Shown here piece after piece: positions 40,584 to 51,000 of a stretch of DNA of 64,000 bases (positions are counted from its first letter, which is position 1; each line of letters starts with the position of its first letter). Below the pieces are notes generated by a model that was given only the letters and a program-made list of their open reading frames with translations, did no database searches and was not told the origin of the DNA. Where the stretch lies: assembly GCA_018806915.1 (NCBI GenBank), contig JAGKQI010000031.1:744001-808000 (forward strand). Reading direction: 5' to 3'. Made by a program: the position numbers and the translations under genes. Origin of the DNA: Phytophthora colocasiae (lineage: Eukaryota; Oomycota; Peronosporomycetes; Peronosporales; Peronosporaceae).

Positions 40584-41990
40584 GCGACTTCAGTGACAGA
40601 GACCAAGGGTGATACCAGACGTGCGCCTACTCCGAGGCGAGATCCACCGCAGAGAACTGAAGCTAGACGGCCTAATGGAGATCGAAGAGCGTCTCGCAGA
40701 GCGAAGCGTTATGATAGAGCGCCAGACTCTGGTGGAGACTCTAACGATTCAAGTTCAGACTCTGCGAGCTCGTCATCGGAGAACTCAGAGCCAGGTGAAG
40801 TGGTGAATTTGACGGCAGCAACTCAAGCGCAAGCCGAAACCACACTTCTGACGCTAAGGCCGTTCATGAACTCGAACAACCTTGGGGAATTCGACCCCAG
40901 AGCTACCCTCAGGGAACGTGTCCACTGGTGGGAGCGGTTTACGAATATGGCTTCTCAAGGAGGTTGGTCGAATAAGACGCGCATCCAGGAACTTAAGTTG
41001 AAGCTCCCTGTGTCTGCGCGAGACTGGTTTAACCAACTTCCCAAAAGTGTGTCCCGTGACTGGAAAGAGCTGTCTTCAGAGTTCAAGAAACGTTATTGCA
41101 AAGCTCGGTCATCGTATTCTAAGAGATACTTCACTATGGCTATGAAAGACTCTGAGACTCCGCTTGAATTTTTCTACCGACTTAATTCTGCCGCTGGAAA
41201 AGCTGACATCGATTTCCGGAAGTCGTCCAACCGTCTTGAGAAACATGTACTGCGTTTCATCACGAAGCTTAAGGATGCACGCCTGAAAACGTCGCTGCAA
41301 GGTCAGAGATTTCGACGAATTTCAGACTTGGAATATGCGTTGCAGCAAGATGAAGATGTGTGGCGAACTGGTGACCAAGAAATGACCCCTGCCAAGTCTC
41401 GAGATTTCCGGGCTGACAATATTCCGCGACGACAGTTCAAGCCCAAGCGTGTGCATCGGACTTATGTTGCAAGAGATATGGATTCTGAAGACTATGACTC
41501 TGAAAACTCAGAAAATCATAAGGAATCTCTGAAATCCAATCAGGATACCAGAGATCAGACGGGTGATTCCAGACCTCCAGGTGCGACTTCAGAGTCTACC
41601 CGTGAAGTGATGGATAACATGGGATGGCGTCCGCCGCCCCAGTCCCCGTCTGGATCGTCAGGTCAAGGATTCCACCAGAGGCGTCATGAGAATAGTGGCT
41701 ACTGGAATAAGTTCTGTGAAAAATGTCAACGCTCAGGACACTCAGAGGAAGATTGCTGGAGAGACGTCACGTGTGACCGATGTCAGGAGAAGGGACACCC
41801 GAGTCGAATGTGTCGGGTGCCACCCTGTGAAGTATGTGGAAAAGTACACCCTGGAAAACCCTGTGAAGATCTGAAAACTCTGGAAGCACTCAAGCAACTC
41901 GCTCGACAAGGTGCACTCAAGGACATGCCGAACCACCTACGGGAGAAACTCCTGAGTGATGAGGCAGACTCTGGGAAGCCGTCAAACTAA
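40584..41990 (+). CDS. Giant Ty3/gypsy ORF2: gag
   Basis: Continues the frame of ORF1 directly after its TAA (40581-40583). No early ATG exists; the first alternative start is GTG 40593. It has an Arg/Ser-rich leader, then a Retrotrans_gag domain (about residues 90-250, W.N..R.QELKLKLP..ARDWFNQLP), an acidic linker and three zinc knuckles near the end: CEKCQRSGHSEEDC and CDRCQEKGHPSRMC (both CX2CX4HX4C), then CEVCGKVHPGKPC (CX2CX3HX4C). It packages the element RNA. The lack of an ATG suggests expression by readthrough of the preceding stop or by internal initiation. Confidence 0.85.
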   Translation, partial: ATSVTETKGDTRRAPTPRRDPPQRTEARRPNGDRRASRRAKRYDRAPDSGGDSNDSSSDSASSSSENSEPGEVVNLTAATQAQAETTLLTLRPFMNSNNLGEFDPRATLRERVHWWERFTNMASQGGWSNKTRIQELKLKLPVSARDWFNQLPKSVSRDWKELSSEFKKRYCKARSSYSKRYFTMAMKDSETPLEFFYRLNSAAGKADIDFRKSSNRLEKHVLRFITKLKDARLKTSLQGQRFRRISDLEYALQQDEDVWRTGDQEMTPAKSRDFRADNIPRRQFKPKRVHRTYVARDMDSEDYDSENSENHKESLKSNQDTRDQTGDSRPPGATSESTREVMDNMGWRPPPQSPSGSSGQGFHQRRHENSGYWNKFCEKCQRSGHSEEDCWRDVTCDRCQEKGHPSRMCRVPPCEVCGKVHPGKPCEDLKTLEALKQLARQGALKDMPNHLREKLLSDEADSGKPSN

Positions 41991-42002
41991 TATGCCCGTC
42001 GG

Positions 42003-43508
42003 ATGGATCCGAAACGCGCCGGGCATGGCGATACCCCAGAGTTGTGTGTTCTAGTGTGTGTAGGACCAGAGCTGAGAAAGATTCACGATAACACTCAACA
42101 ATGCATGACTACTTTTGCCCAAGAATCGACCATACCTTCTGGAAACTCAGGGAACGAGTTACCTGAGATCGCCGACGACACCGATCCGACACCAGACGAC
42201 TCAGTGTCGTTCAGGTTGAAGGATGGCGAGTGTTATGGCTGGTGGGAAGACAACTATCCTGACCGTTCAAAGAGGGACGTGGTGATGGTGTATGGTGCTG
42301 TGAATGACCATCGAACCAAGATTCTTCTGGACACTGGTGCGACCATAAATATTCTGAGTTACGACTTTGCGCGTAAGCTCGGACTCAGACTCAAGTCGCA
42401 CAAGCAGACCAAAGTGTCGGGGATGGGTGGCGTTCCAACATATATCGGTGCCAGCGCTGAGATCAAGTTGACACTTGGGCCAAGAGTGGTATATATTGTG
42501 GATGTTTGGGTCGCGAATATCGGTGAAGGAATTGACGTGCTTCTGGGAATGGGTTTTATGTTTGCCGCCGGAGTGAGAATTAGCGCTCGTGAAGGTCTGG
42601 TATCGTTACCAGACGAGGTAGTGGTGATGATGTGTAATTGGGAACCTGGTGATCACATTGGTCGTAACAGGTCGGTTAGACCATGTGAGGCTGTTCTTCT
42701 GAGTCCAGGCGAAGAATTTATTGTCCGAATTGACTACGGGCCAACGAATCCCCAAAGGGAAGTCGTGTGGGCCGGACGCGGTGACCGCTGGGTTACCCAG
42801 CTGATCTATGCGGCTCGATCTTGGCCTGTGGCCGTTCGCGTGGTAAACATATCTGATAAAAACACGTGGGTCAATGAGCTTTCTGATGTCGCGAGGATCG
42901 TGGAATATGGTTTCTTCCCAAAGCATGGACGTTTCGTGCGTCCAGGTTCCGCTGCCTATCGTGATTGGGAGGTTCTGATTATGGAAAGCACCCCGTCACC
43001 AGAGACTAAGAAACGTATGAAGAGAGAGGCGGAGTTAGAGGCTCTGATGCCGCAGCCCCCGTGTGTAGATCGCCCGGACTACCCATGGCCGACTGAAATA
43101 CTGCAACGTCCAAGGTTTGACAACGCTCGAGTGCAGTTCGTGAAACCAGAGTCACCGCCGACCGTGAAACGAGTACGCTTCGCCCTGGATGCATTCACCC
43201 AGACGGAGGATGGCTGCTACGGTGAATCAACGGGAAGCGCGGACATCAGTACAGATACCAGAGATTTGGAAACATCCTCTGACAGTACTCCACATACAGA
43301 CCCTGGTGACTCGTCCGTTGTTATTGACGGTGATGTCCTTGACTCAAAGCCTGAGTGTCTCTTAGGTGACTCTCAGACCCCTGAGTTACCCGCGGATGAT
43401 TTCGACTTAATGGATGAATCCTGGGATATCCCCATTCAGGGGATGCCTGGAACGCCTGTGGAAAAATTACGAGTGGAATACGAGCGGTGCATGAATGTTT
43501 CGAATTAA
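42003..43508 (+). CDS. Giant Ty3/gypsy ORF3: aspartic protease region
   Basis: A 501-residue ORF from ATG 42003, in the same frame as gag and separated from it by a single TAA and four codons. The retropepsin-like domain spans about residues 95-200 with ILLDTGATINIL (catalytic Asp110) and a later hydrophobic flap partner (IDVLLGMGFM). A Pro/acid-rich stretch follows, ending near ELPADDFDLMDESWD. It should process the polyprotein. It is followed in frame by one TAA and the reverse-transcriptase ORF. Confidence 0.88.
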   Translation: MDPKRAGHGDTPELCVLVCVGPELRKIHDNTQQCMTTFAQESTIPSGNSGNELPEIADDTDPTPDDSVSFRLKDGECYGWWEDNYPDRSKRDVVMVYGAVNDHRTKILLDTGATINILSYDFARKLGLRLKSHKQTKVSGMGGVPTYIGASAEIKLTLGPRVVYIVDVWVANIGEGIDVLLGMGFMFAAGVRISAREGLVSLPDEVVVMMCNWEPGDHIGRNRSVRPCEAVLLSPGEEFIVRIDYGPTNPQREVVWAGRGDRWVTQLIYAARSWPVAVRVVNISDKNTWVNELSDVARIVEYGFFPKHGRFVRPGSAAYRDWEVLIMESTPSPETKKRMKREAELEALMPQPPCVDRPDYPWPTEILQRPRFDNARVQFVKPESPPTVKRVRFALDAFTQTEDGCYGESTGSADISTDTRDLETSSDSTPHTDPGDSSVVIDGDVLDSKPECLLGDSQTPELPADDFDLMDESWDIPIQGMPGTPVEKLRVEYERCMNVSN

Positions 43509-43511
43509 GAA

Positions 43512-45170
43512 TTGGACTTGGAGCCGGGTGTATATATGCGAGAAGGCACGGAACTCCTCGCTCAATTACGCGATCAACTGGTCATGTTGCCTGAGCTGGG
43601 AGAGTTGACACCAGAATGTGATATCGATAACGCTGATGTTGGAGAACCAGGAAAGACGACCCCAGAAATGGAGAAGAAACTGCGTGATATTCTGAGGTAC
43701 CACAGGAAAATATTCCTGGGAGATGGCAATGCAGCACCCGCACCGGCAAGGGGCGTGGTCTGTGATCTGGATGTGGGAGATGCCAAACCGGTAGCTCAAC
43801 GTCCGAGATCCGTCGCTCCTCATCTCATGCTGAAGGTGTACGAGCTTCTAAAGAAACTCCTGGAAACTGGTTTGATCGAGTACTCTAACTCCCCGTGGGC
43901 ATCTCCTATTGTGATCGTTCTCAAGAAGAATGGTGTTGACATACGAATGTGCATCGACTATCGCATTGTGAATGGCTTCATTCAACTGTCGCGTTACCCT
44001 CTACCTCTTATTGACGATCTCCTAATTGGTTTTGAGGCTGCCATGTGGTTCATGAGCCTGGATATGGCTAGCGGTTTCTGGGCGATCAGGATGACGGAGC
44101 GCGCACGACTGATATCAGCTTTCATTTGCCCGTTTGGGCATTTTCAGTGGGTAAGGATGCCGTTTGGTCTGAAGAACGCCCCTCTTGTGTATCAGGCTAT
44201 GCTAGACAATTGCCTGTGGGGATTCGTGAGACTGTCACCAGAGGAAGAAGCTGAAGTTGATGCGGAGGTTCTGGAATTCCTACAATTCCAGCCTCAGGAC
44301 TCTGGAAAACATCTTTCAGACTCTGAGAACCATACTCCGATTTCAGAGATGCCAACACTCACAAGTCAGATGACCGTCTTTCAGAGGAATATTCCCGTCC
44401 CCACATGCATGGGCCCAGTCCTGTGGAGGAGTTCATACATCGACGACATCGCACATGGAGCACTGACTTGGGACCAATTATGTGACGATTTGAACGCCCT
44501 GCTTTTCAGGCTTCGATATTGGAACATTTCTGTGAGTTTGCCCAAGAGCGAGTTCGGGAAGTTGTCGATACCGTACCTATCCCACGAAATCAGTGCCGAG
44601 GGTCTGAGGGCAACACCTAAGATTGTCAAAGGAGTTGAAGAACTGCCATTTCCGTCTACGTTGAAGGGAGTTCAGAGTTTCATGGGAAGCCTCAACTATT
44701 ACAACAAGTTTATTGAGGATTTACCGGTGATCGCTGCCACTCTCTATGAGCTGACCGACGAGCAGATTCGTGCTGGACGAGACCTGACTCGTGCAAAAGA
44801 GGCATTCGAGATTCTGAAACGCAAGATAGTCTCTACCCCACTACTCAGACATCCAGACCGAACCAGACCGTTTGTTGTCATTCCGCATGCGAACCCTTGG
44901 GCTGCTTCAGCAGTCTTGGGACAAGAATATGAGGGAATAATACACCCGGTCCGGTTCACGGGTCGTGTCCTGAACGACGCCGAACTCAGGTATCATATTG
45001 CCGAGAAGGAGGTGATTGCGATCCTCAGAGTTTTGGAAAACTTCAGAGCTCTGGTGGAGTCAAGTCTGGTGATTGTGGTCTATACTAGATACTCTGTTCT
45101 GAAATGGCTGCTAACATCGAATTCCACCGACGGCAGAAACATCAAGTGGGGTCTGAAGTTGTCGCAGTAG
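43512..45170 (+). CDS. Giant Ty3/gypsy ORF4: reverse transcriptase and degenerate RNase H
   Basis: 552 codons in the same frame as ORF3; the first in-frame start is TTG, so it needs readthrough or a non-ATG start. Reverse-transcriptase motifs are complete: CIDYRIVN, SLDMASGFW (D184), MPFGLKNAP and YIDD (D311, D312). Between the last two lies about 75 residues of acidic, Ser-rich insert (about 235-307) not usual in the palm. The C-terminal RNase H has lost catalytic residues: IPHANPWA where a CDAS-like motif is expected, and VYTRYSVL where the Asp of TDH is expected. The Glu-containing AEKEVIAI remains. So this RNase H is probably structural only. Confidence 0.9.
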   Translation: MDLEPGVYMREGTELLAQLRDQLVMLPELGELTPECDIDNADVGEPGKTTPEMEKKLRDILRYHRKIFLGDGNAAPAPARGVVCDLDVGDAKPVAQRPRSVAPHLMLKVYELLKKLLETGLIEYSNSPWASPIVIVLKKNGVDIRMCIDYRIVNGFIQLSRYPLPLIDDLLIGFEAAMWFMSLDMASGFWAIRMTERARLISAFICPFGHFQWVRMPFGLKNAPLVYQAMLDNCLWGFVRLSPEEEAEVDAEVLEFLQFQPQDSGKHLSDSENHTPISEMPTLTSQMTVFQRNIPVPTCMGPVLWRSSYIDDIAHGALTWDQLCDDLNALLFRLRYWNISVSLPKSEFGKLSIPYLSHEISAEGLRATPKIVKGVEELPFPSTLKGVQSFMGSLNYYNKFIEDLPVIAATLYELTDEQIRAGRDLTRAKEAFEILKRKIVSTPLLRHPDRTRPFVVIPHANPWAASAVLGQEYEGIIHPVRFTGRVLNDAELRYHIAEKEVIAILRVLENFRALVESSLVIVVYTRYSVLKWLLTSNSTDGRNIKWGLKLSQ

Positions 45171-45173
45171 AAC

Positions 45174-47693
45174 TTGGAGATCCACCGGGTTCAGCGTGAT
45201 GAAGATGGACTCCCAGCTATACTCGGTGCGGGCATCACCCCCAGAGAGCATCTGGACGAAGTCTCTGAAAATCTGATCCCAGTCAAGGGGCGAGTCAAGC
45301 CGCCAGTTCCTATCAGTGTGGAAATGCTGGAAGCAGATTATCAGGGTTATGTTCTGAGTTTTGATGGTGCCGCAAAGACGTCTACTCGTCTGGGAAGCTG
45401 TGGGTGTATACTCTGGGAACTCCCGTGGTGGAGTGTTCTGGACGCCCGAGGATTTCCCCTGACGGATGTCACGGTGAATGACTCGGAATACTGTGGCCTG
45501 AATTATGGTCTGAAGATGGCACTCGACCACGGAATACAGGAGTTGGTGGTTGTGGGAGATTCGCGCATCGCGATACAACAGGCTCAGGGACTAATCAACT
45601 GCAATCAGCCTAACTTGCAACGGAGGTTGGCCGAATTTGAGTCTCTGAAAACCAAGTTTCGGACTCTGAAGTTGGTGCATGTGAAGCGCGAGTTTAACCA
45701 AGCGGCGGATTACCTGACCTCGAAGACTTTGACCCTTGGGGAAGCTTGGCAGGTGCGAGACGAGGATGAACTTATGCACCTGCAATTGGTATCCAAAGTT
45801 CATGAGAAATTGATGAAGCCTTGTTCAACCCCGGACATGGAAGTTCAAGAGTCAAAAATACCAGACTCTGACGATCATAATGCGTCACCAGAGTCTGAGA
45901 ATGTCTTTGATCCGGAATCCGCACCCCTACCTCGATCGGTTAGAGTATTGATTGCTGTAACCCGTGCCCAAGCCCCGCCTGACGCTAATCTGCTTGAGGA
46001 TGATGACGAACAAGAACCTTTGGGGCCTTTGGAGTTCCAGGCAAAACGCTGGCGACGGATCAAGGCGCATCAGAGCCAGGACCCGTACTTAGTTGAACTC
46101 ATGAAGTTTCTGAAAGGTGACGTGGGAGATTTACCACGACCCCGAGTCAGGAAGCTTGCCAGAGTTGCTGAGGACTTCGTTCTGGATTCTAGAAATGTAC
46201 TATATCGCCTGAGTCGCGCTACTCGAGAGCGGCCCCGGGACAATGTTGACGAACTCAGACTGGTGGTTCCCAGAGACTTGTATCCAGACCTATTACACTA
46301 TGCGCATGAAGACTACCAAGGTGGACATCAAGGAATCAGGAGAACCTTTGAGAAGCTGAGTTCGGAGTTTTACTGGTTGGGTATGTATGCCGATGTGGAG
46401 AGATTTGTGAAGGAATGCGTAGACTGCGCCAGTGGCAAGGGGCGACCCCCAAATCCTGGACCGTCCCCTGGAAATATTGAGCCCAGCCGGCCATTTGAAG
46501 TGGTGTCTATGGATTTTGTGACCCACATGCCGAAATCCGCACGTGGAAACACATTTCTCTTGCTGTTCCAGGATATGTTTTCAGGATATGTGATGTGCAA
46601 GCCAATGAGTGTCACCACTGCTCAGGATGTAGCAGAGGTTTATGAAGAACGCGTTTTCAGAAACTTTGGTGCTAGCTCTCTGATTCGTCATGATCAAGAT
46701 CCTCGCTTTATGAGTGAGGTGTTCAAGTGTTTCAGAGAACTTTTGGGTAGCAGACAACGAGCTACTCTAGGATACCGGCCTCAAGCCAACAGTCAGCAGG
46801 AGCGATCGGTACAAACTGTGGTGCGCGCGATTAAGGCATATATCTCTGAAGCTGATCAAAGTGACTGGGATGATCACGCCGAACGTCTGATGTTTGCCCT
46901 GAATACGTCATTCGATGCCACCCGTCTGGAAACGCCTTTCTACCTGGTACATGGTTGGGATGCTCACGGGACGATGTCCGCTATGCTTGGACCCAAGCCA
47001 TCGACGACTCAGGAGCGAACTGCGTACGAATGGAGACGGAAGATGCAACGAGACTATAGCTATGCTCTGGCATGTGCCGAAGATCTCCAGAAGAAGGCAA
47101 AGCGTGGCCGGTCTGAAGAACAGACCAGAAAGTGGAACGAGTTATCAGAGCGTCTGAAGTCAGGATTCGCTATAGGCGACGCCGTATGGCTCTACATCCC
47201 TAAGGTACAAACGGGATTGAGCAGAAAACTAGCACACATGTGGCACGGACCCTTCAGGATCGAGGAGATGCTGGACGGTTTCAGAGTACGACTCAAGGTT
47301 GAAGATACCGGCTACCGCGTGAACCCCTGGGTGCATGTGAGCCGTCTGAAGCCAAGGGCTCTGTTCCCCAGACGACCCACGGTGGAACTCCAGATTCCAG
47401 AAGATGATGATTTTGACGCCGCCCTGTTACCAGAAGATAGTTGGGAACCTGATACTGAAAACGACGAGTATGAAGTGGAGAAGATTCTGGATACCCGCTG
47501 GAACAAGCGTACCAGGACGTCCAGACGCCTGCGCGAATATCTGATTAAGTGGAAAGGTTACGATGAAACTGAGTGGTTACCGTTATCGAAGTTGAATTGT
47601 GGAGCATTACTTTACGAATTCAACCAGAGTGCACGAGCACGAGCCCGTTTTCAGGCGATGCAGGCTGGAGACGATCACCCCAGATTTTATTAA
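45174..47693 (+). CDS. Giant Ty3/gypsy ORF5: second RNase H, integrase, chromodomain
   Basis: 839 codons, again the same frame, after one TAG. Residues about 55-190 form a second RNase H of the archaeal/plant (RVT_3-like) type with a full set of acidic residues: D64 (SFDGA), E105 (DSEYCG), D129 (VGDSR) and D179 (NQAADYL). The integrase follows: a zinc domain (H-H-C-C at about 379-418), then D447 (SMDF), D507 (HDQD) and E543 (QQERS). A chromodomain closes the protein (VEKILDTRW, YLIKWKGYDETEWLP), placing it with chromodomain-bearing Ty3/gypsy elements, which target particular chromatin. All key residues are intact. There is no ATG at its start. Confidence 0.92.
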   Translation: MEIHRVQRDEDGLPAILGAGITPREHLDEVSENLIPVKGRVKPPVPISVEMLEADYQGYVLSFDGAAKTSTRLGSCGCILWELPWWSVLDARGFPLTDVTVNDSEYCGLNYGLKMALDHGIQELVVVGDSRIAIQQAQGLINCNQPNLQRRLAEFESLKTKFRTLKLVHVKREFNQAADYLTSKTLTLGEAWQVRDEDELMHLQLVSKVHEKLMKPCSTPDMEVQESKIPDSDDHNASPESENVFDPESAPLPRSVRVLIAVTRAQAPPDANLLEDDDEQEPLGPLEFQAKRWRRIKAHQSQDPYLVELMKFLKGDVGDLPRPRVRKLARVAEDFVLDSRNVLYRLSRATRERPRDNVDELRLVVPRDLYPDLLHYAHEDYQGGHQGIRRTFEKLSSEFYWLGMYADVERFVKECVDCASGKGRPPNPGPSPGNIEPSRPFEVVSMDFVTHMPKSARGNTFLLLFQDMFSGYVMCKPMSVTTAQDVAEVYEERVFRNFGASSLIRHDQDPRFMSEVFKCFRELLGSRQRATLGYRPQANSQQERSVQTVVRAIKAYISEADQSDWDDHAERLMFALNTSFDATRLETPFYLVHGWDAHGTMSAMLGPKPSTTQERTAYEWRRKMQRDYSYALACAEDLQKKAKRGRSEEQTRKWNELSERLKSGFAIGDAVWLYIPKVQTGLSRKLAHMWHGPFRIEEMLDGFRVRLKVEDTGYRVNPWVHVSRLKPRALFPRRPTVELQIPEDDDFDAALLPEDSWEPDTENDEYEVEKILDTRWNKRTRTSRRLREYLIKWKGYDETEWLPLSKLNCGALLYEFNQSARARARFQAMQAGDDHPRFY

Positions 47694-48083
47694 CTCTGAA
47701 AACACATCTGGAAGTCTGATATCTGAAAGATTTCAGACATTGACTTTTAGAGTGTGGTAGTCTGAGTGCGTGTTTTCAGAGACCTATTTCTGAAATTCGT
47801 GCGTTTGGACATGTGATCGACCATGTTACTGCTTATATAAAACGACTGTGTGGATGTGTGAGTGTGAATATGGGAGTGAGTTTGTGGAGAATTAAGTACT
47901 GGAGGATACGAGGTTGTGAACAATGAGGTGATGAGAAGAGGTGTGATTACGTGAAATGATATTAAAAGATTAAGGGATTAGGAAGCTACACTGAGGCCAG
48001 GGGTTTACGTCACAAATGCAGACAACTATTTGGCTTCTCAAAAATGCAGCCTTCCCGTGGGCACCATGGTGGACACCTGAGCA
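47694..48083 (+). other. Spacer between the sense and antisense coding regions
   Basis: 390 bases without coding potential between the integrase stop and the end of the antisense reading frame. It is rich in TCTGAAA/CAGAC words like the rest of the element and contains TGTGAGTGTGAA-type runs near 47860. Confidence 0.5.
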
Positions 48084-51000
48084 TCAGTAGTGAAGGGAGA
48101 TCGGGTTCTCGGAACGCTCCGTAGGTGTCATATGATCCTTCTTGATGTCAGCGGGGACGTACTGGAGCCACTCTTCGTCCACATTCACCGTGGCCCACTG
48201 CATCCGAGCAGGCTCAATAGCGTCCAAGTCACCCAGTTGTGTCTCCAGACTCAGACACTTGGGACCCCCGAGCTCTGCGACTCTGGGATCTTGCCAGATC
48301 CAAGGGCAGGACTTGTCTGGGACAACCCAGATGCCAGGCTCTGAAAGCAGCGACTCTGGGAAATCTTTGTGCCCCAGGACCTTTCGGATGAGGGCGTTGT
48401 GCTGACGAATCATGGCGGCTCGACGCATGGACCGGTACTTGTGAAGCTCCGCAGACTTGTCGTCAGCCTCAACATCCATGGTCACCCAATGCGTACGCTC
48501 CCAAAAGGCTTGAGCATGCTTCTTCATGCTGCGCACGATGTCTTCCACGTCTGCCAACACCATGGGCCCCAGTTCCTCCCGCTTGTGGAAGTAAAACTCT
48601 GAGAATCGGTTGTCGAACATGACTTTCCAAGGGGCGCGCTTCTTGCGGAGGACTGCACAGTACCGCTCAGAGTCCCAGCGCTTCTTGAGGATGGCACATG
48701 AGTGTTTGTGCACCTCGTAGTCTGGGAAACCCAATGTCTGGCCAGTGGTGGTCTTGGTAGAGCTCACTCGTTGTACCCTGATACCATAGTACAACCAGGA
48801 GGATGCCTCACAGTCTGGTGTTTCCACCACCTGGAGCTCCTTGACCGTCAGGGAGTTATAGGGCTTGGACACCAGACTACGCGCTTTCCCAGAAGAACTT
48901 TTGGACTTTGATCCACTTCCACTGGTGGACTTCGGGCGAGACTTGGGACTGGTATGGGCCTTTACAGACGCGATACTCCGCTTGGACTTCTTGGTGGGGA
49001 TGATAGGTCCATCATCAGAGTCTGAGTCGTCATCAGAGTCCCGGGGACGTTTGGAACCAGGACGCGGGTGGTCATCAGACTTCTTGTTTCCAGACTTCTT
49101 GCTCCCGGACTTCTTGTCCCCAGACTTCTTGCTCCCAGACTTCTTGTCTTGAGACCTCTTGTCTTCGGACTTGTCGCTCACGGAATCGCTGTCGTCAGAC
49201 GCAACGTCATCAGAGCTCTCGTCGTCGTCTTCGTCTCCAGACTCGATCACACCAGAATCCTTGTAATCCGGATCGTCCTTGGGGTTGTCGGCGGTGGACT
49301 CGACATCACTTTCTGGATAATTTACGTGTCCATCCAGATCACCCCAGGCTGCAGGCTCGGTACAAGCTGAGATGTGACGATCCACCACCTCGTCGGCCAT
49401 CTGGTAATACACTTTAGGGACGTACTTGGCCCAGAGAGTAGAATCCAGGCGACGAGAGAATACCAGGCTCACCAACATCTGAATGAGAGCCGGACTGCTA
49501 AAGAGACTGTGAGCCTCTTTGTCCGACGCTAACCACTCCATGGGTTTATCATACTTGATCCCGGATAGCAGGGCTTGGCGGAGGTCGGGTCGAACTTCCT
49601 TCCAGACCACGTCACCAGGGAGCCTCTTGTGGACCTCAGACTTTGCCACCTTAGAATCTGCATTCGCCGGAAGCGCCGACTCTTCAACGGGCTTGTGTCC
49701 GGACGGGCGACGCTGCAAATTCTTGGAGTCTCACTTGAACGGTCGCTTCGGAGATGATTTCAGAGTCTGGGGCTTCGGTGGATATGACAGGTACCGTGGG
49801 CTCTCGCTCTTGGACTCTGAGGTTTCAGCACTTGGACGAGTAAGATCCAGAACGCTGGTGGTCTTCGCAGCCTTCTCAGCAGCCCAACGAGCTCGTTCTT
49901 CAGAAAGCCGTTTCTTGAAATCAGGAACAGGCTTCTTCCGTGCGTCCAAAGCTGTCACACTGATGACAGTCGTCCAGTTATCAGGAACGATAGTATTCTC
50001 CTGAAACGACACCAGAAGGTCATGGAGCCGATCCCAATTACGGAGATTTCAGAGTTCTTTTGTAAGAACTCTGAGAATCCCCATGGATCTGTGGGTTTGA
50101 CTTCAGGACGCGACTTCAGAATCGAGACCTGTGCTTGGAGATCAGCGACTTGGGATTTCAGGGCAGCCTTGTCCGACTTCAGAGCTTCCACTTGGTCCTG
50201 GTAGTGAGCCTTGAGATCCTGAATCTCCGAAGTCATGCGTTCTTCTACCACACTAGCGTCTTGCTGGGCACACTTAAGCTCGTGTTTCCAGTATTGACAG
50301 TGCAGTACCCACTCACGCTTGATTTCTTCGCATTCAGAGCGCGCTGCTGCAGCATCAATCAAGGCGACACCGTTCTGAGAACCAACACGTTCCCGAAGGC
50401 GACGGTGAGCAGCAGTCATAAGTTTTAGGCATCCGGCCGTCCGAAAAACTTTCTCGGCAAGCCGAGTGGGGGAGACGTGAGAAACCAGAGACCCCAGTTC
50501 CCGGCGAACATCCACAGACGACGTCAAAGCATCCAGAGTACGCACGTCTGGAGTCTGGGCGCACGGAGACACGACTTCGTCAGGATCGAAACTTGGGATC
50601 ACCCGCTCCAGCTCCCGGAAGTCTTCATCAGTGAGTGCCTCGTAACCCACGAGTACACAGGGGCCACCATACGCGTTTGCTATGTGACGCCCTCTTCTGA
50701 AATCTTCAGCCCGTGCAGGAGTACTCACCAGAAAGGCACGTCCCTCTGGTCTGACGATGGGAGCAATATAATTCTGGGGAACATCAGAGTCCCCCAACGC
50801 CGTGACTTGGTCTCCTGTGGACGTCACCAGACCCTGACGAAACAGCCGATCAACCTCTTCTGTGGATAAAAGCCGTGGAGCACCAAAGGCTCGCGGTCAG
50901 AAGACACCAGGAGTTCCCTCAGAGAATTCAGAGTGAGATTCCCCACGTGAAGCCACCGGTGGCGAGAGATGACCAGCACCGGCCGAGTTCATGTCATCAC

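Noticed and set aside
37830..47693. Non-standard genetic code as explanation for the in-frame stops
   Set aside because: The host genes in the window (protease, ABC, RxLR) end with ordinary stops of the same kinds and contain none inside.
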